From positions 868,001 through 932,000 of the forward strand of contig JADJXA010000002.1 in NCBI GenBank assembly GCA_016716065.1: a stretch of 64,000 bases of DNA, read 5' to 3'. This DNA is from Candidatus Leptovillus gracilis. GTDB lineage: Bacteria; Chloroflexota; Anaerolineae; Promineifilales; Promineifilaceae. Numbering within the stretch: the first letter of the stretch is position 1; every line of letters starts with the position of its first letter. Of this stretch, positions 40,931 through 49,413 are shown one piece after another. The notes below the pieces were generated by a model. That model made no database searches and was not told the DNA's origin. It saw nothing but the letters and a program-made list of their open reading frames with translations. Both the position numbers and the translations under genes were made by a program.

Positions 40931-42859
40931 ATGTCAGTTATGAATGAGTCGCAGACGCTTCCACAACATTTTTTGCAGCAGGTACAGAAGTACGGCTTGG
41001 GCAAAATCGCCCTGCGCCAGAAAGAGTTTGGTATCTGGCGCGAGTATAGCTGGCAGGAATCTTATGAGCAGGTGCGCGACTTTGCCCTGGGCTTGATTGT
41101 CTTGGGGGTGCAGCGCGGCGATAAGATTTGCACCATTGGTGACAACGACCGCCATTATCTTTGGGGTTATTTGGGCTTGTTGGCGGTGGGCGCGACACAG
41201 GTCGGCATTTATACCGACGCCATCCCTGATGAGGTGGCGTACATTGCGGCGCACAGTGATTCTACCTTTGCCCTGGCCAAAGACCAGGAGCAGTGCGACA
41301 AACTGTTGGAAATTCGGGGCCAACTGCCGCAGTTGAGGCGGGTGATTTATTGGGATGACCGGGGTTTGTGGAATTATGATGAGCCGTGGCTGGTCTCTTT
41401 TAGCGATGTGCAGGCATTGGGACGGCAATTGGCGCAAAGTGAACCGGAGCGGTTTGAGACGGAAGTGCGGTTGGGGAGTGGGGCGGACACGGCCGTTCTC
41501 TGTTACACCTCTGGCACGACTGGCCTACCCAAAGGGGCCATGCTCAGCCATGATAACCTGATGACCAGCAGCCAGCTTTTCCAGCAGGTAGACCCTCGCC
41601 GCGACACCGATAACCACGTCAGCTTGCTGCCGTTGGGCTGGATTGGTGAACATGCTCTGGGCATTGCCCCGCACTGCTATACCGGCGTTATCCTGAACTT
41701 TCCCGAAGAGCCGGAGACGGTGCGCGAGAATGTGCGCGAAATTGCCCCTGAGGGCATTTTATACAATTCGCGGCTCTGGGAATCGCTGGTGGGCATGGTG
41801 CAGGTGAACATCAAAGAATCCACCTGGCTGAACCGCCAGTTGTTCGACCTGTTCCTACCTGTCGGCTACGCCTACGCCGACAAAAAACTCAGCCGGGAGC
41901 CGGCCGGCCTGGGGCTGAAACTGGCGTACAAAGCGGGCGAAACGGCCGTTTTCGCCCCCTTACGTGACAAACTCGGCCTGTCGCGCATCCGCACCGCCTA
42001 CACCGCCGGGGCCGCCCTGTCGCCCGACGTAATCCGCTTTTTCCACGCCCTCGGCGTCAACCTGAAGCAAATCTATGGCTCCACCGAAGTGACCGGCGGG
42101 CTGACAATGCACCGCGACGGTGATATTAAATTTGCCAGCGTGGGGCAGCCGGTACCGGGTACGGCCGTTCACATCGCCCCCGACACCAGCGAGATTTTGC
42201 TTGCCGGTCCGGTCGTCTTTCAGGGCTATTACAAGGACCCGGAGGCCACCGACAAAGCGATCTGGGTGGACGAACAGAATCAGCGCTGGTTCCGCACCGG
42301 CGACGCCGGCTACGTGGACGACGACGGCCATCTGATCTACCTCGACCGGGTAAAGGACATGATCACCCTGGCAAACGGCGAACGTTTTTCGCCGCAGTTC
42401 ATCGAAGGGCGGCTGAAGTTTAATCCGTATATCCGTGACGTGATGGCCGTTGGCGGCCCTACCCGCGACATGGTGACGGCGCTTATTGTCATGGACTTTG
42501 GCTACGTGGGCAACTGGGCTGAACGGCGTGGGTTGGGCTATACCACCTTTATTGACCTGTCGCAAAAGCCGGAGGTGTATGCCCTGGTGAGCCAGGCGGT
42601 GGCTGAGGTGAATGGGAGCTTGCCGGAAAACGGCCGTGTCCGCCGCTTCGTCCTCATGCACAAAGAATTCGACGCCGACGAAGCCGAAATGACCCGCTCC
42701 CGCAAACTGCGCCGCAACGTACTCTACGACAAATACGCCGACATCATCGAAGCCATGTACGCCGGTCAGGAAACAATAGACGTGCGCGCCACCGTCCGTT
42801 ACCAGGACGGCAGCGAAAGCAGCATGGAAACCTCCATCAAAATTGCATCCCTGAATTAA
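40931..42859 (+). CDS. AMP-binding acyl-CoA ligase (long-chain type) in the liv cluster
   Basis: A 642-residue ANL-superfamily ligase: P-loop YTSGTTGLPKGAMLSH near residue 194, YGSTEVTGG, RWFRTGDAGYVDDDGHLIYLDRVKDMITLANGE. It matches long-chain fatty acyl-CoA synthetases of the FadD15 group, with the AMP and adenylate motifs intact. It lies between livG and livH on the same strand. Liv clusters with such a ligase are recurrent in several phyla and suggest import of an acid that is activated on entry. Substrate unknown. Confidence 0.88.
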   Translation: MSVMNESQTLPQHFLQQVQKYGLGKIALRQKEFGIWREYSWQESYEQVRDFALGLIVLGVQRGDKICTIGDNDRHYLWGYLGLLAVGATQVGIYTDAIPDEVAYIAAHSDSTFALAKDQEQCDKLLEIRGQLPQLRRVIYWDDRGLWNYDEPWLVSFSDVQALGRQLAQSEPERFETEVRLGSGADTAVLCYTSGTTGLPKGAMLSHDNLMTSSQLFQQVDPRRDTDNHVSLLPLGWIGEHALGIAPHCYTGVILNFPEEPETVRENVREIAPEGILYNSRLWESLVGMVQVNIKESTWLNRQLFDLFLPVGYAYADKKLSREPAGLGLKLAYKAGETAVFAPLRDKLGLSRIRTAYTAGAALSPDVIRFFHALGVNLKQIYGSTEVTGGLTMHRDGDIKFASVGQPVPGTAVHIAPDTSEILLAGPVVFQGYYKDPEATDKAIWVDEQNQRWFRTGDAGYVDDDGHLIYLDRVKDMITLANGERFSPQFIEGRLKFNPYIRDVMAVGGPTRDMVTALIVMDFGYVGNWAERRGLGYTTFIDLSQKPEVYALVSQAVAEVNGSLPENGRVRRFVLMHKEFDADEAEMTRSRKLRRNVLYDKYADIIEAMYAGQETIDVRATVRYQDGSESSMETSIKIASLN

Positions 42860-42869
42860 TTTTAGATAT

Positions 42870-42932
42870 CGGATTTCGGATTGCGGAATAAATACCCTCT
42901 CCATCCGCAATCCGAAATCCCCCATCCGAAAT
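42870..42932. repeat. Heptamer array CGGATTT with inverted half, abutting livH
   Basis: CGGATTT, CGGATTG, CGGAATA, then AATACCC, TCTCCAT, then inverted CCGCAAT, CCGAAAT, CCCCCAT, CCGAAAT: nine heptamers in phase, ending three bases before livH. It folds into a long hairpin and leaves livH without an obvious ribosome site. Confidence 0.85.
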
Positions 42933-42935
42933 CAT

Positions 42936-43889
42936 ATGAACTGGCAGCTACTTCCTCAATTTGCAATTACCGGCCTGCTGAACGGCGGGCCAATCGCCCT
43001 CATTGCCCTGGGCATTGTCCTCATCTTTAAGTCGTCGGAGATTTTCAACTTTGCCCATGGGCAAATGCTGCTCATTGGCGCGATGGCGACCTGGTGGTTC
43101 AACTCGCCAGATGGCCTGGGGCTGCCATTGTGGGCGGCTGTTGTGGCAGCGCTGGCTGTTTCCGTGCTGCTGGGGCTGCTCATCGAACGTTTTACCCTGC
43201 GTCCCATGACCGGCCAACCACTGCTCTCCATCATCCTGATGACGCTGGCTTTAGGACAGTTTCTACAAGGGCTGACGATTTTGACGTTTGGAACGACCCA
43301 GCGCAACTTCCCGGTCATCTTCTCCATCACCAACCCTTACCGCATTACCTTGCCATTTACCTACAACGACAACCCCATCGTCGTTATCCTCAAGCAAAAT
43401 CTGGTCTGGTCCTTTGTCGTTGCCATGATCTGCGTCACCTTATTGGTTCTCTTTTTCCAATATACCCGCACCGGTCTGGCGATGCGGGCAACGGCCGAAA
43501 ACCATGAGACGGCGCAAAGCGTGGGCATTCGCATCAACCAGGTATTCGGCCTTTCCTGGGCTATCGCCGGGATGATTGCCGCCGTTGGCGGTATTCTCAT
43601 CGCTACCGCCAGTGGTCTGGACCTGAGCCTGTCATTTGTGGCGCTGGCTGCTTTCCCGGCCGTGCTGCTGGGCGGTCTGGAATCCATTCCCGGCGCAATC
43701 GTTGGCGGCCTGATTGTAGGGCTGGTGCAAGGGCTGGTAGGGCTGCCCAACAACGATTTTGTTCTAGGACCACAGGCAGCCCAGGCCATCCGCAATTCGG
43801 CGGAAATAGTGCCTTATGTCTTGTTGTTGATTGTTCTGGTTATCCGTCCAGATGGTTTGTTTGGGCAGAAGCGGATTGAGAGAATCTAG
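42936..43889 (+). CDS. livH: Branched-chain amino acid-type ABC permease LivH
   Basis: A 317-residue permease with about eight membrane segments and the LivH features LLNGGPIALIALGIVLIFKSSEIFNFAHGQMLLIGA, and RATAENHETAQSVGIRIN as the cytoplasmic coupling loop. It partners LivM. The ATG follows a heptamer repeat instead of a ribosome site, so initiation may rely on coupling or unfolded upstream DNA. Confidence 0.93.
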   Translation: MNWQLLPQFAITGLLNGGPIALIALGIVLIFKSSEIFNFAHGQMLLIGAMATWWFNSPDGLGLPLWAAVVAALAVSVLLGLLIERFTLRPMTGQPLLSIILMTLALGQFLQGLTILTFGTTQRNFPVIFSITNPYRITLPFTYNDNPIVVILKQNLVWSFVVAMICVTLLVLFFQYTRTGLAMRATAENHETAQSVGIRINQVFGLSWAIAGMIAAVGGILIATASGLDLSLSFVALAAFPAVLLGGLESIPGAIVGGLIVGLVQGLVGLPNNDFVLGPQAAQAIRNSAEIVPYVLLLIVLVIRPDGLFGQKRIERI

Positions 43890-43890
43890 G

Positions 43891-43981
43891 ACACGTATTC
43901 GGTAATTATCCGTATTCCGTAGGGCGCAACCTTTGGTAAATGCCAACGGAAAACGGCATACGGGCTTCGGTTTACGGCTGC
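43891..43981. repeat. Heptamer array CGGTTTA type between livH and livM
   Basis: Thirteen consecutive heptamers can be laid from ACACGTA at 43891 to CGGCTGC at 43981, with inverted TTCGGTA/GTATTCC and CGGAAAA/CGGCATA/CGGTTTA parts. Confidence 0.75.
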
Positions 43982-44033
43982 GCGTTGGCTGGCGAACCAA
44001 CCATTCAGCCATCTACTTTTATGGAGATACCTT

Positions 44034-45158
44034 ATGGCCGTTTTACGACCTGCCGGTGATTTTGATACCAGTTATACCCACGACATGGCTGTGCTGCGGC
44101 AGCGCTGGCATTGGGCGGCGCTCTTCCTACTTTTAGGCGTGTTGTTTGCCTTGCCTTATTTTGCGCCGCAGCCGGCCGTTTCGCTCATTAATCGCATCGG
44201 CATTGCCCTTATTGCTGTGCAGGGTTTAAACATTCTCACTGGTTATACCGGCCAGATTTCTTTGGGGCAGGCGGCGTTCATGACAGTGGGTGGCTACATT
44301 TCGGCTCTGTTGGTGGAACGGGCAGGTTGGAATTTCTTTCTGGCGCTGCCTATGGCCGGACTCGGCGCCGGTCTGGTCGGCTTGTTGTTTGGACTACCAT
44401 CGCTGCGGGTGAAAGGCTTTTATCTGGTAATGGCGACGTTGAGCGCTCAGTTTATCATTCCCTGGCTGGCGCGTAACACCTTTCCTGGGCTGCTGGGTGG
44501 GGCGCAAGGCATCAATGTGCCGGTTCCTACGCTTTCTTTGCCTGTGCTTGCCGGGTCTTGCTTTTTAGGTACGCGCTATGTTCCTGAGATGGGCAATTGT
44601 GTCTATCGGTTTGCCACAGCCAGGGAGTTTTGGCATATCACACTGGTGGTGCTGATCATCAGCACAGTTGTGGCGTTGAACATCTCGCGCAGCCGGTTTG
44701 GCCGGGCGTTGATTTCCATCCGTGATAATGACCTGGCGGCCGAACTGTTGGGCGTGAATCTGTTTGCTTACAAACTACGCGCTTTTTTTATTGCCGCCGT
44801 GTATGCGGGGGTGGCTGGGGCGCTGCTGGCGCACAACTTACGGCACATCAATTCGCAGACGGTAGGGTTGGTAGATTCGATTTTGTTTATGGGTATGTTG
44901 GTGGTGGGAGGATTAGGCAGTAACCTGGGTCCCGTCTTTGGAGCCACCCTGGTGACGCTGCTGGAGGAGTTGTCCACGGTGTTGACGCCGGTGGTAATGG
45001 CGCTGCTGCCGACTTCGGCGGCGGGGGTAACGGCCGCGTTACGGCCGTTAATCTTCGGTTTGGCGCTGATGCTCTTTCTCATTTTTGAACCGCGTGGCCT
45101 GGCCTACCGTTGGACGCTCATCAAGGCGTCGTGGCGGTTACGGCCGTATGCCCGCTAA
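44034..45158 (+). CDS. livM: Branched-chain amino acid-type ABC permease LivM
   Basis: A 374-residue LivM permease with an N-terminal helix, LNILTGYTGQISLGQAAFMTVGGYISA as the family core, SRFGRALISIRDNDLAAELLGVNL as the coupling loop and about nine helices in all. It pairs with LivH to form the channel. GGAG lies 7 bases before the ATG. The spacer to the binding protein holds a DnaA-box-like 9-mer, judged to be chance. Confidence 0.93.
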   Translation: MAVLRPAGDFDTSYTHDMAVLRQRWHWAALFLLLGVLFALPYFAPQPAVSLINRIGIALIAVQGLNILTGYTGQISLGQAAFMTVGGYISALLVERAGWNFFLALPMAGLGAGLVGLLFGLPSLRVKGFYLVMATLSAQFIIPWLARNTFPGLLGGAQGINVPVPTLSLPVLAGSCFLGTRYVPEMGNCVYRFATAREFWHITLVVLIISTVVALNISRSRFGRALISIRDNDLAAELLGVNLFAYKLRAFFIAAVYAGVAGALLAHNLRHINSQTVGLVDSILFMGMLVVGGLGSNLGPVFGATLVTLLEELSTVLTPVVMALLPTSAAGVTAALRPLIFGLALMLFLIFEPRGLAYRWTLIKASWRLRPYAR

Positions 45159-45329
45159 CAAGCAGTTCAGCCCCGGTAGGCTTGCTGAAAACCGTCGGGT
45201 CTGAGCCTGGGTTATCCACAAAGGAGGTGATAAACAGCACACAAAAAACCCTTTTCTCGCTGGCAGCTGTGTCAATCCATCCCGTAAGTGCAAACAAATA
45301 GTCCCATAAACAAGAAGGAGATTGAGGAA

Positions 45330-46715
45330 ATGAAGAGAATACGTTGGTCGTTACTGTTTGTGTTATTAGGCGTCTTTCTGCTCGTCGCCTGTGGCAGCCC
45401 GGCCGCCGCCCCCACAGAAGTCCCCGCCGCCGCGCCCACCGAAGCCCCCGCCACCGCCCCCACCGAAGCCCCCGCCGCCGCACCAACGGCCGTGCCCACC
45501 GAAGAACCCGCCCCTGAACCCGAACTGCGCACCCAAAACCTGGAAGGCGAAACCATCACCTTCTACCATTTCGGTGATTTGTCCGGTCCGTATGCGTCCA
45601 TCACCGGCCCGCTGGTATTTGGCATGGAAGACGCCGTGAAAGCCATCAATGAAAACGGTGGCATTCGCGGTGCGACGATTGAAGTGGAATTTGCCGACAC
45701 CGCAGGCAACGTGGATGAAGCCGTTGCCGCCTACGAACGCTTCACCGGCGCTGGCAAAAACGCCATGCTCATGATCACCTATGGCTCTGGCGAGGCCGAG
45801 GCTCTGGCCAGCCGCTTTGCCGAAGACAAAATCGTCAACCTATCGGCCGGCCTCAGCGCCCTGGCCTTCTATGGCCCCGAATCCGGCTATACGTTTGGCC
45901 TGGGTCCCATCTATACCGACCAGTTTGGCCTTTTCCTCGATTACGTCACGGCCAATTGGGACACAATCAAACCGGCCGGCGCCGGCGATGACGTCAAATT
46001 GGCATATCTGAGCTGGCCGGGCGCATTTGGGCAAGGCGCGCTTACTGCCGAAACCCGCGCCTATGCCGACAGCCTGGGCGTGGAAATCGTCGCCGAAGAG
46101 ACCTACGACCTGTCGCCGACGGCCGATACCACCACTGCCCTCTTGAACGCGCAGGCGGCCGGGGCCAACGTGATCTGGACCAATTCCCTGGCTTTTGGTC
46201 CGGCGGCGTTGATGAACGGCCTGGGCGCGTTGGGTTTGCAGGGTGAATTTATCCTGGGCGGCTGCAACTGGGCGATGGACCTGGCGACCTACGCCTTTGT
46301 CTCCGATCCCGCCCTGGCTGTTGGTTTTATTTCGCCCTTCCCCTACCTCTGGTGGAACGATGCGGACCATCCGGGCATTCAGTACGCCGAATCGCTTTTC
46401 GCGGCCAACGAGCGGCCGGCCGGGGCGCACAACGTCGGCTATCTGCTGCTTATCGCCGGGATAGACATGGCCGTTAAAGCCATTGAAACGGCCATTGATG
46501 AAGTCGGTTTCGATAACCTGACCGGTGAAGCCATTTACAACGCCCTGACCACCATGGGTCCCATTGACCCATTGGAGGGTGTGGTGCGGGTAGATTATTC
46601 TGATGGCGTGCGTGCGCCGCGTCAGTCACAGCTTCGCCAGATTCAGGGCGGGCCAGACGCCTTTAACGTGCTGCAAGATTGGACAGAAATGCCCGACTTG
46701 CGCCCCGAAGAATAA
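45330..46715 (+). CDS. Liv-type substrate-binding lipoprotein
   Basis: A 461-residue binding protein with signal LLFVLLGVFLLVAC (lipobox LVAC) and a linker of repeated APTEAP-type units up to about residue 60, then a periplasmic-binding-protein type 1 fold of the LivK group (TITFYHFGDLSGPYA). It captures the ligand for the LivHM channel. The start at 45330 is chosen because GAGG lies just upstream, and the signal peptide then begins properly. A 13-bp hairpin with a T-run follows, placing livF in a separately attenuated segment. Confidence 0.92.
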   Translation: MKRIRWSLLFVLLGVFLLVACGSPAAAPTEVPAAAPTEAPATAPTEAPAAAPTAVPTEEPAPEPELRTQNLEGETITFYHFGDLSGPYASITGPLVFGMEDAVKAINENGGIRGATIEVEFADTAGNVDEAVAAYERFTGAGKNAMLMITYGSGEAEALASRFAEDKIVNLSAGLSALAFYGPESGYTFGLGPIYTDQFGLFLDYVTANWDTIKPAGAGDDVKLAYLSWPGAFGQGALTAETRAYADSLGVEIVAEETYDLSPTADTTTALLNAQAAGANVIWTNSLAFGPAALMNGLGALGLQGEFILGGCNWAMDLATYAFVSDPALAVGFISPFPYLWWNDADHPGIQYAESLFAANERPAGAHNVGYLLLIAGIDMAVKAIETAIDEVGFDNLTGEAIYNALTTMGPIDPLEGVVRVDYSDGVRAPRQSQLRQIQGGPDAFNVLQDWTEMPDLRPEE

Positions 46716-46727
46716 GACCAGCCAATT

Positions 46728-46764
46728 GAGCGTGGAGATTGATCGAATCTCCACGCTCTTATTT
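46728..46764 (+). terminator. Hairpin after the liv binding-protein gene
   Basis: GAGCGTGGAGATT (46728-46740) pairs perfectly with AATCTCCACGCTC (46746-46758) around GATCG, then TTATTTT. It ends three bases before livF and probably lowers livF relative to the binding protein. Confidence 0.85.
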
Positions 46765-46766
46765 TC

Positions 46767-47567
46767 ATGATGTTAAAAGTCAACAACATTGAAGTTGTCT
46801 ACAGCGATGTGATTCTTGTGCTGCGCGGCATCTCTTTCCAGGTGGAAGAGGGGCAGATTGTAGCGCTGCTGGGCGCTAATGGCGCGGGCAAAACGACGAC
46901 GCTTAAGTCTATTTCCGGCTTGCTGCTGCGCGAGAATGGCGCGGTGACACGCGGCGGCATTGAGTTTGGCGAACAGCGCTTGGACAGGCTGCCGGCCGAA
47001 GAGATTACACGCCTGGGTATTGCCCAGGTGTTGGAAGGACGACGCCTGTTCCAACATCTGACTGTGGAAGAGAACTTGCTGACCGGCGCGTTGATTCATC
47101 CCAATCAACGAACGGAGATTAAACATTCGTTGGAACAGGTGTATGAATATTTTCCGCCGCTGGTGCAGCTTGGGCAGCGCACGGCCGGTTATTTGTCTGG
47201 CGGGGAACAGCAAATGGTAGCGATTGGCCGGGCGCTGATGGCCCGGCCGCGGCTGCTGCTGTTGGATGAACCATCGTTGGGCCTGGCCCCGCTGTTGGTG
47301 CAGGCGATTTTTGCCATGATCCGCCGCTACAACCAGGAGTCGGGCGTTTCAATTTTGCTGGTGGAGCAAAACGCCAACGTCGCCCTGAATGTGGCCGATT
47401 ATGCGTATGTGATGGAAAACGGCCGTATCGTCCTGGATGGTTCCGCCGACCAACTGGCGCAAAACGCCGACATCAAAGAGTTTTACCTGGGGCTGACCAG
47501 CGTGGGGGAACGCAAAAGCTACCGCGACGTGAAACATTACAAACGGCGTAAACGCTGGTTGGGATGA
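46767..47567 (+). CDS. livF: Branched-chain amino acid-type ABC ATPase LivF
   Basis: A 266-residue ATPase with Walker A LLGANGAGKTTTLKSISGLL, signature LSGGEQQMVAIGRAL, Walker B LLLLDEPSLGLAP and VLEGRRLFQHLTVEENL, typical of LivF. It pairs with LivG. The start codon is one of two adjacent ATGs. A basic tail KHYKRRKRWLG is unusual for LivF, which normally ends soon after the H-loop region. Confidence 0.93.
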   Translation: MMLKVNNIEVVYSDVILVLRGISFQVEEGQIVALLGANGAGKTTTLKSISGLLLRENGAVTRGGIEFGEQRLDRLPAEEITRLGIAQVLEGRRLFQHLTVEENLLTGALIHPNQRTEIKHSLEQVYEYFPPLVQLGQRTAGYLSGGEQQMVAIGRALMARPRLLLLDEPSLGLAPLLVQAIFAMIRRYNQESGVSILLVEQNANVALNVADYAYVMENGRIVLDGSADQLAQNADIKEFYLGLTSVGERKSYRDVKHYKRRKRWLG

Positions 47568-47607
47568 GGTTGGTCAGTAATCGTCTAAGAATCACTTCCT
47601 GTTTTTT

Positions 47608-47640
47608 AGATTGGACCAATCTCCAAGATTGGTCCAATCT
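47608..47640. repeat. Two AGATTGGWCCAATCT palindromes downstream of livF
   Basis: AGATTGGACCAATCT (47608-47622) and AGATTGGTCCAATCT (47626-47640) are each palindromic and together form a longer inverted structure. A T-run precedes them. They lie in the convergent livF/amine oxidase spacer and can act as a bidirectional terminator. Confidence 0.7.
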
Positions 47641-47668
47641 GGGCCATGTAATTTCTAGATGATCACTT

Positions 47669-47710
47669 AGTTGGTTGGCTGAATCTGATCCAACTAACCA
47701 ACCACCCAAC
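47669..47710. repeat. Inverted TTGGTTGG repeat
   Basis: GTTGGTTGG and CCAACTAACCAACC halves in the same convergent spacer; approximately heptamer-phased and related to the repeat at 37576-37622. Confidence 0.6.
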
Positions 47711-47724
47711 CGCCTGCCGCCAAT

Positions 47725-49170
47725 CTATTCCTTCACATCCACTGGCACTTCGTCCCGCATCCCCAGGTGAATGGCATAAGCGTTTTTGACGGCCGACAGC
47801 AGCGCGCCCTCAATCCAGCGACGATTGCGGCGGTCGCAGGCGTCGTTGGCAAACCAGACGCGGTTAACCGGGCGGACGATGTGGTCGTAAAAACGGCCGC
47901 TGGTCTCATACGGCCGAAACAGCGGGCCGATTCCCCCGGCGTAAGGGTCCAGCGCCCAATCGTGGGAGATGCCAAACTCAAATGTTGCCCGCGCCTCTGG
48001 ATGAATTTTGCATAGATCTTGCAGCGCCTGTTTGATGCGCTGTTCTTCGCTCAACATGCTGTAAGCCATGCTGTCCTGCCCCCAACCATACGACGCGATC
48101 AGCACACCCCGGTTAAAACGCTCATCCTGACCGGCCGGCGTATAGACCACGTTGCGGATCGCCAGGTCGGTCACGGTGACGCCGTGCGAAATCTGGTATT
48201 TGGTTTGCCACCAGCGCTCGCTGAACTGCATGAAGATTTTGTGAGCGCGGTCATAATAGACATTGCGGATAGTGTACCACTTGTTGGGGTCCAACCCGGT
48301 GATTTCCATATGGCGCAGCAGGGTGAAAGGGATTGTCAGAATACATTCGTCGCCGCGCACGCTTTGGGAATAGCCGGTGCGGTCATGGAAGTGGACGGTG
48401 ACGCCCGTTTCGTCTTGCTCGATGGCGTGGACTTCCGCGCCCAGGCGGATGGTGGGCATGAGATAGGGCGCAAAGGCGTAAGGCAAAGCATCTGCCCCAT
48501 CTTCGATGAATACCAGGTCACCAAAAACATTTTCGTAGTAATGGGCAAACCATTCCACCAGTGAAAAGTGGAAGCGCCCTTCCAAATTTAGCAAGGGGCC
48601 GATCATCGCCAGGGCGGCGTCGCTGAGGTTGCTCTGGCGCAGGTAGTTTAAGAGGGAAAGCGCGTCGTACTCGTTGACCAGCCGCTGCCAGCCGTCCGGC
48701 CCGGCCATCAGGTCGAAGAGGGGCTGCATGGCGGTCCGCAGCAGTTCGTCGGGCAGTTTGCCCTTTTCGTGGTCTGGCAGGTTAAAATCAACTATATCGG
48801 GGTGAAACTGGCTGCGGCGCAGACTGACGCCGTTGACGTGGATGAAGGTGTCTTCGTCGTACATGGGAAACGGCCGTGTTGCCAACCGAAACCGTTCTTG
48901 AATCAGGTGCTGCGCCAGCCGGTGCTGCCGCGGAAAGCGCATCGCCCCAAATTCGCCATACAACTTATCGGGAAAGCCGTGATAGGTATAGACCCGGCCG
49001 CCCAGCCGATTTTGCGCCTCCAAAATGGTGACGGTATGGCCGGCTTCTTGCAGCAGCAGTGCGGCCGTTAACCCGGCCATGCCCGCACCCACCACAATGA
49101 CATGGCGCGGCGGCGCGCCGGTGGTCGGCAGGCCATGTTTTAAGGTTTCCAGACAATCAATTGTTTGCAT
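47725..49170 (-). CDS. Flavin monoamine / L-amino-acid oxidase
   Basis: A 481-residue amine oxidase with FAD motif VIVVGAGMAGLTAALLLQ and the family motif EAQNRLGGRVYTY just after it. The C-terminal part includes GRFYDHIVRPVNRVWFANDACDRRNRRWIEGAL, which corresponds to the FAD-contacting end. It oxidises a primary amine or L-amino acid; substrate unknown. No signal peptide. AAAAGGAGACCCC before the ATG equals that before pyrB. It is divergent from the second ABC importer. Confidence 0.87.
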   Translation of the reverse strand: MQTIDCLETLKHGLPTTGAPPRHVIVVGAGMAGLTAALLLQEAGHTVTILEAQNRLGGRVYTYHGFPDKLYGEFGAMRFPRQHRLAQHLIQERFRLATRPFPMYDEDTFIHVNGVSLRRSQFHPDIVDFNLPDHEKGKLPDELLRTAMQPLFDLMAGPDGWQRLVNEYDALSLLNYLRQSNLSDAALAMIGPLLNLEGRFHFSLVEWFAHYYENVFGDLVFIEDGADALPYAFAPYLMPTIRLGAEVHAIEQDETGVTVHFHDRTGYSQSVRGDECILTIPFTLLRHMEITGLDPNKWYTIRNVYYDRAHKIFMQFSERWWQTKYQISHGVTVTDLAIRNVVYTPAGQDERFNRGVLIASYGWGQDSMAYSMLSEEQRIKQALQDLCKIHPEARATFEFGISHDWALDPYAGGIGPLFRPYETSGRFYDHIVRPVNRVWFANDACDRRNRRWIEGALLSAVKNAYAIHLGMRDEVPVDVKE

Positions 49171-49334
49171 ATGGGGTCTCCTTTTGGGGAATTGGTGAGC
49201 TTTTTACCTGGGGCAGGATAGCACAGCGGGATTTAAGCTGTCAACCAGCCAGATCAAGGCTGTCTGGCGCTGCGACCAATGAGCCAGGACTTGCCCCGGT
49301 GTTAACAGGAACGTAACAATTAGTTAACCTGTTG

Positions 49335-49365
49335 TTGACACGTTTTTGTCAAGGTGGGGTATAGT
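49335..49365 (+). promoter_or_regulatory. Putative promoter of the second ABC importer with overlapping operator
   Basis: TTGACA (49335-49340) and TATAGT (49360-49365) are 19 bases apart. TTGACA is part of the inverted repeat TTGACA-N6-TGTCAA (49335-49352), so a regulator could bind over the -35. ACGGCCGT follows at 49367. GGAGAAG precedes the ATG at 49414. Confidence 0.55.
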
Positions 49366-49413
49366 AACGGCCGTTAACCTTAACTTAAATTCTATGTTTG
49401 TAGGAGAAGAACT

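Noticed and set aside
45212..45220. Perfect DnaA box TTATCCACA between livM and the binding-protein gene
   Set aside because: A single 9-mer is expected about once in two such windows by chance; no cluster of boxes, AT-rich unwinding region or dnaA/dnaN gene is nearby.
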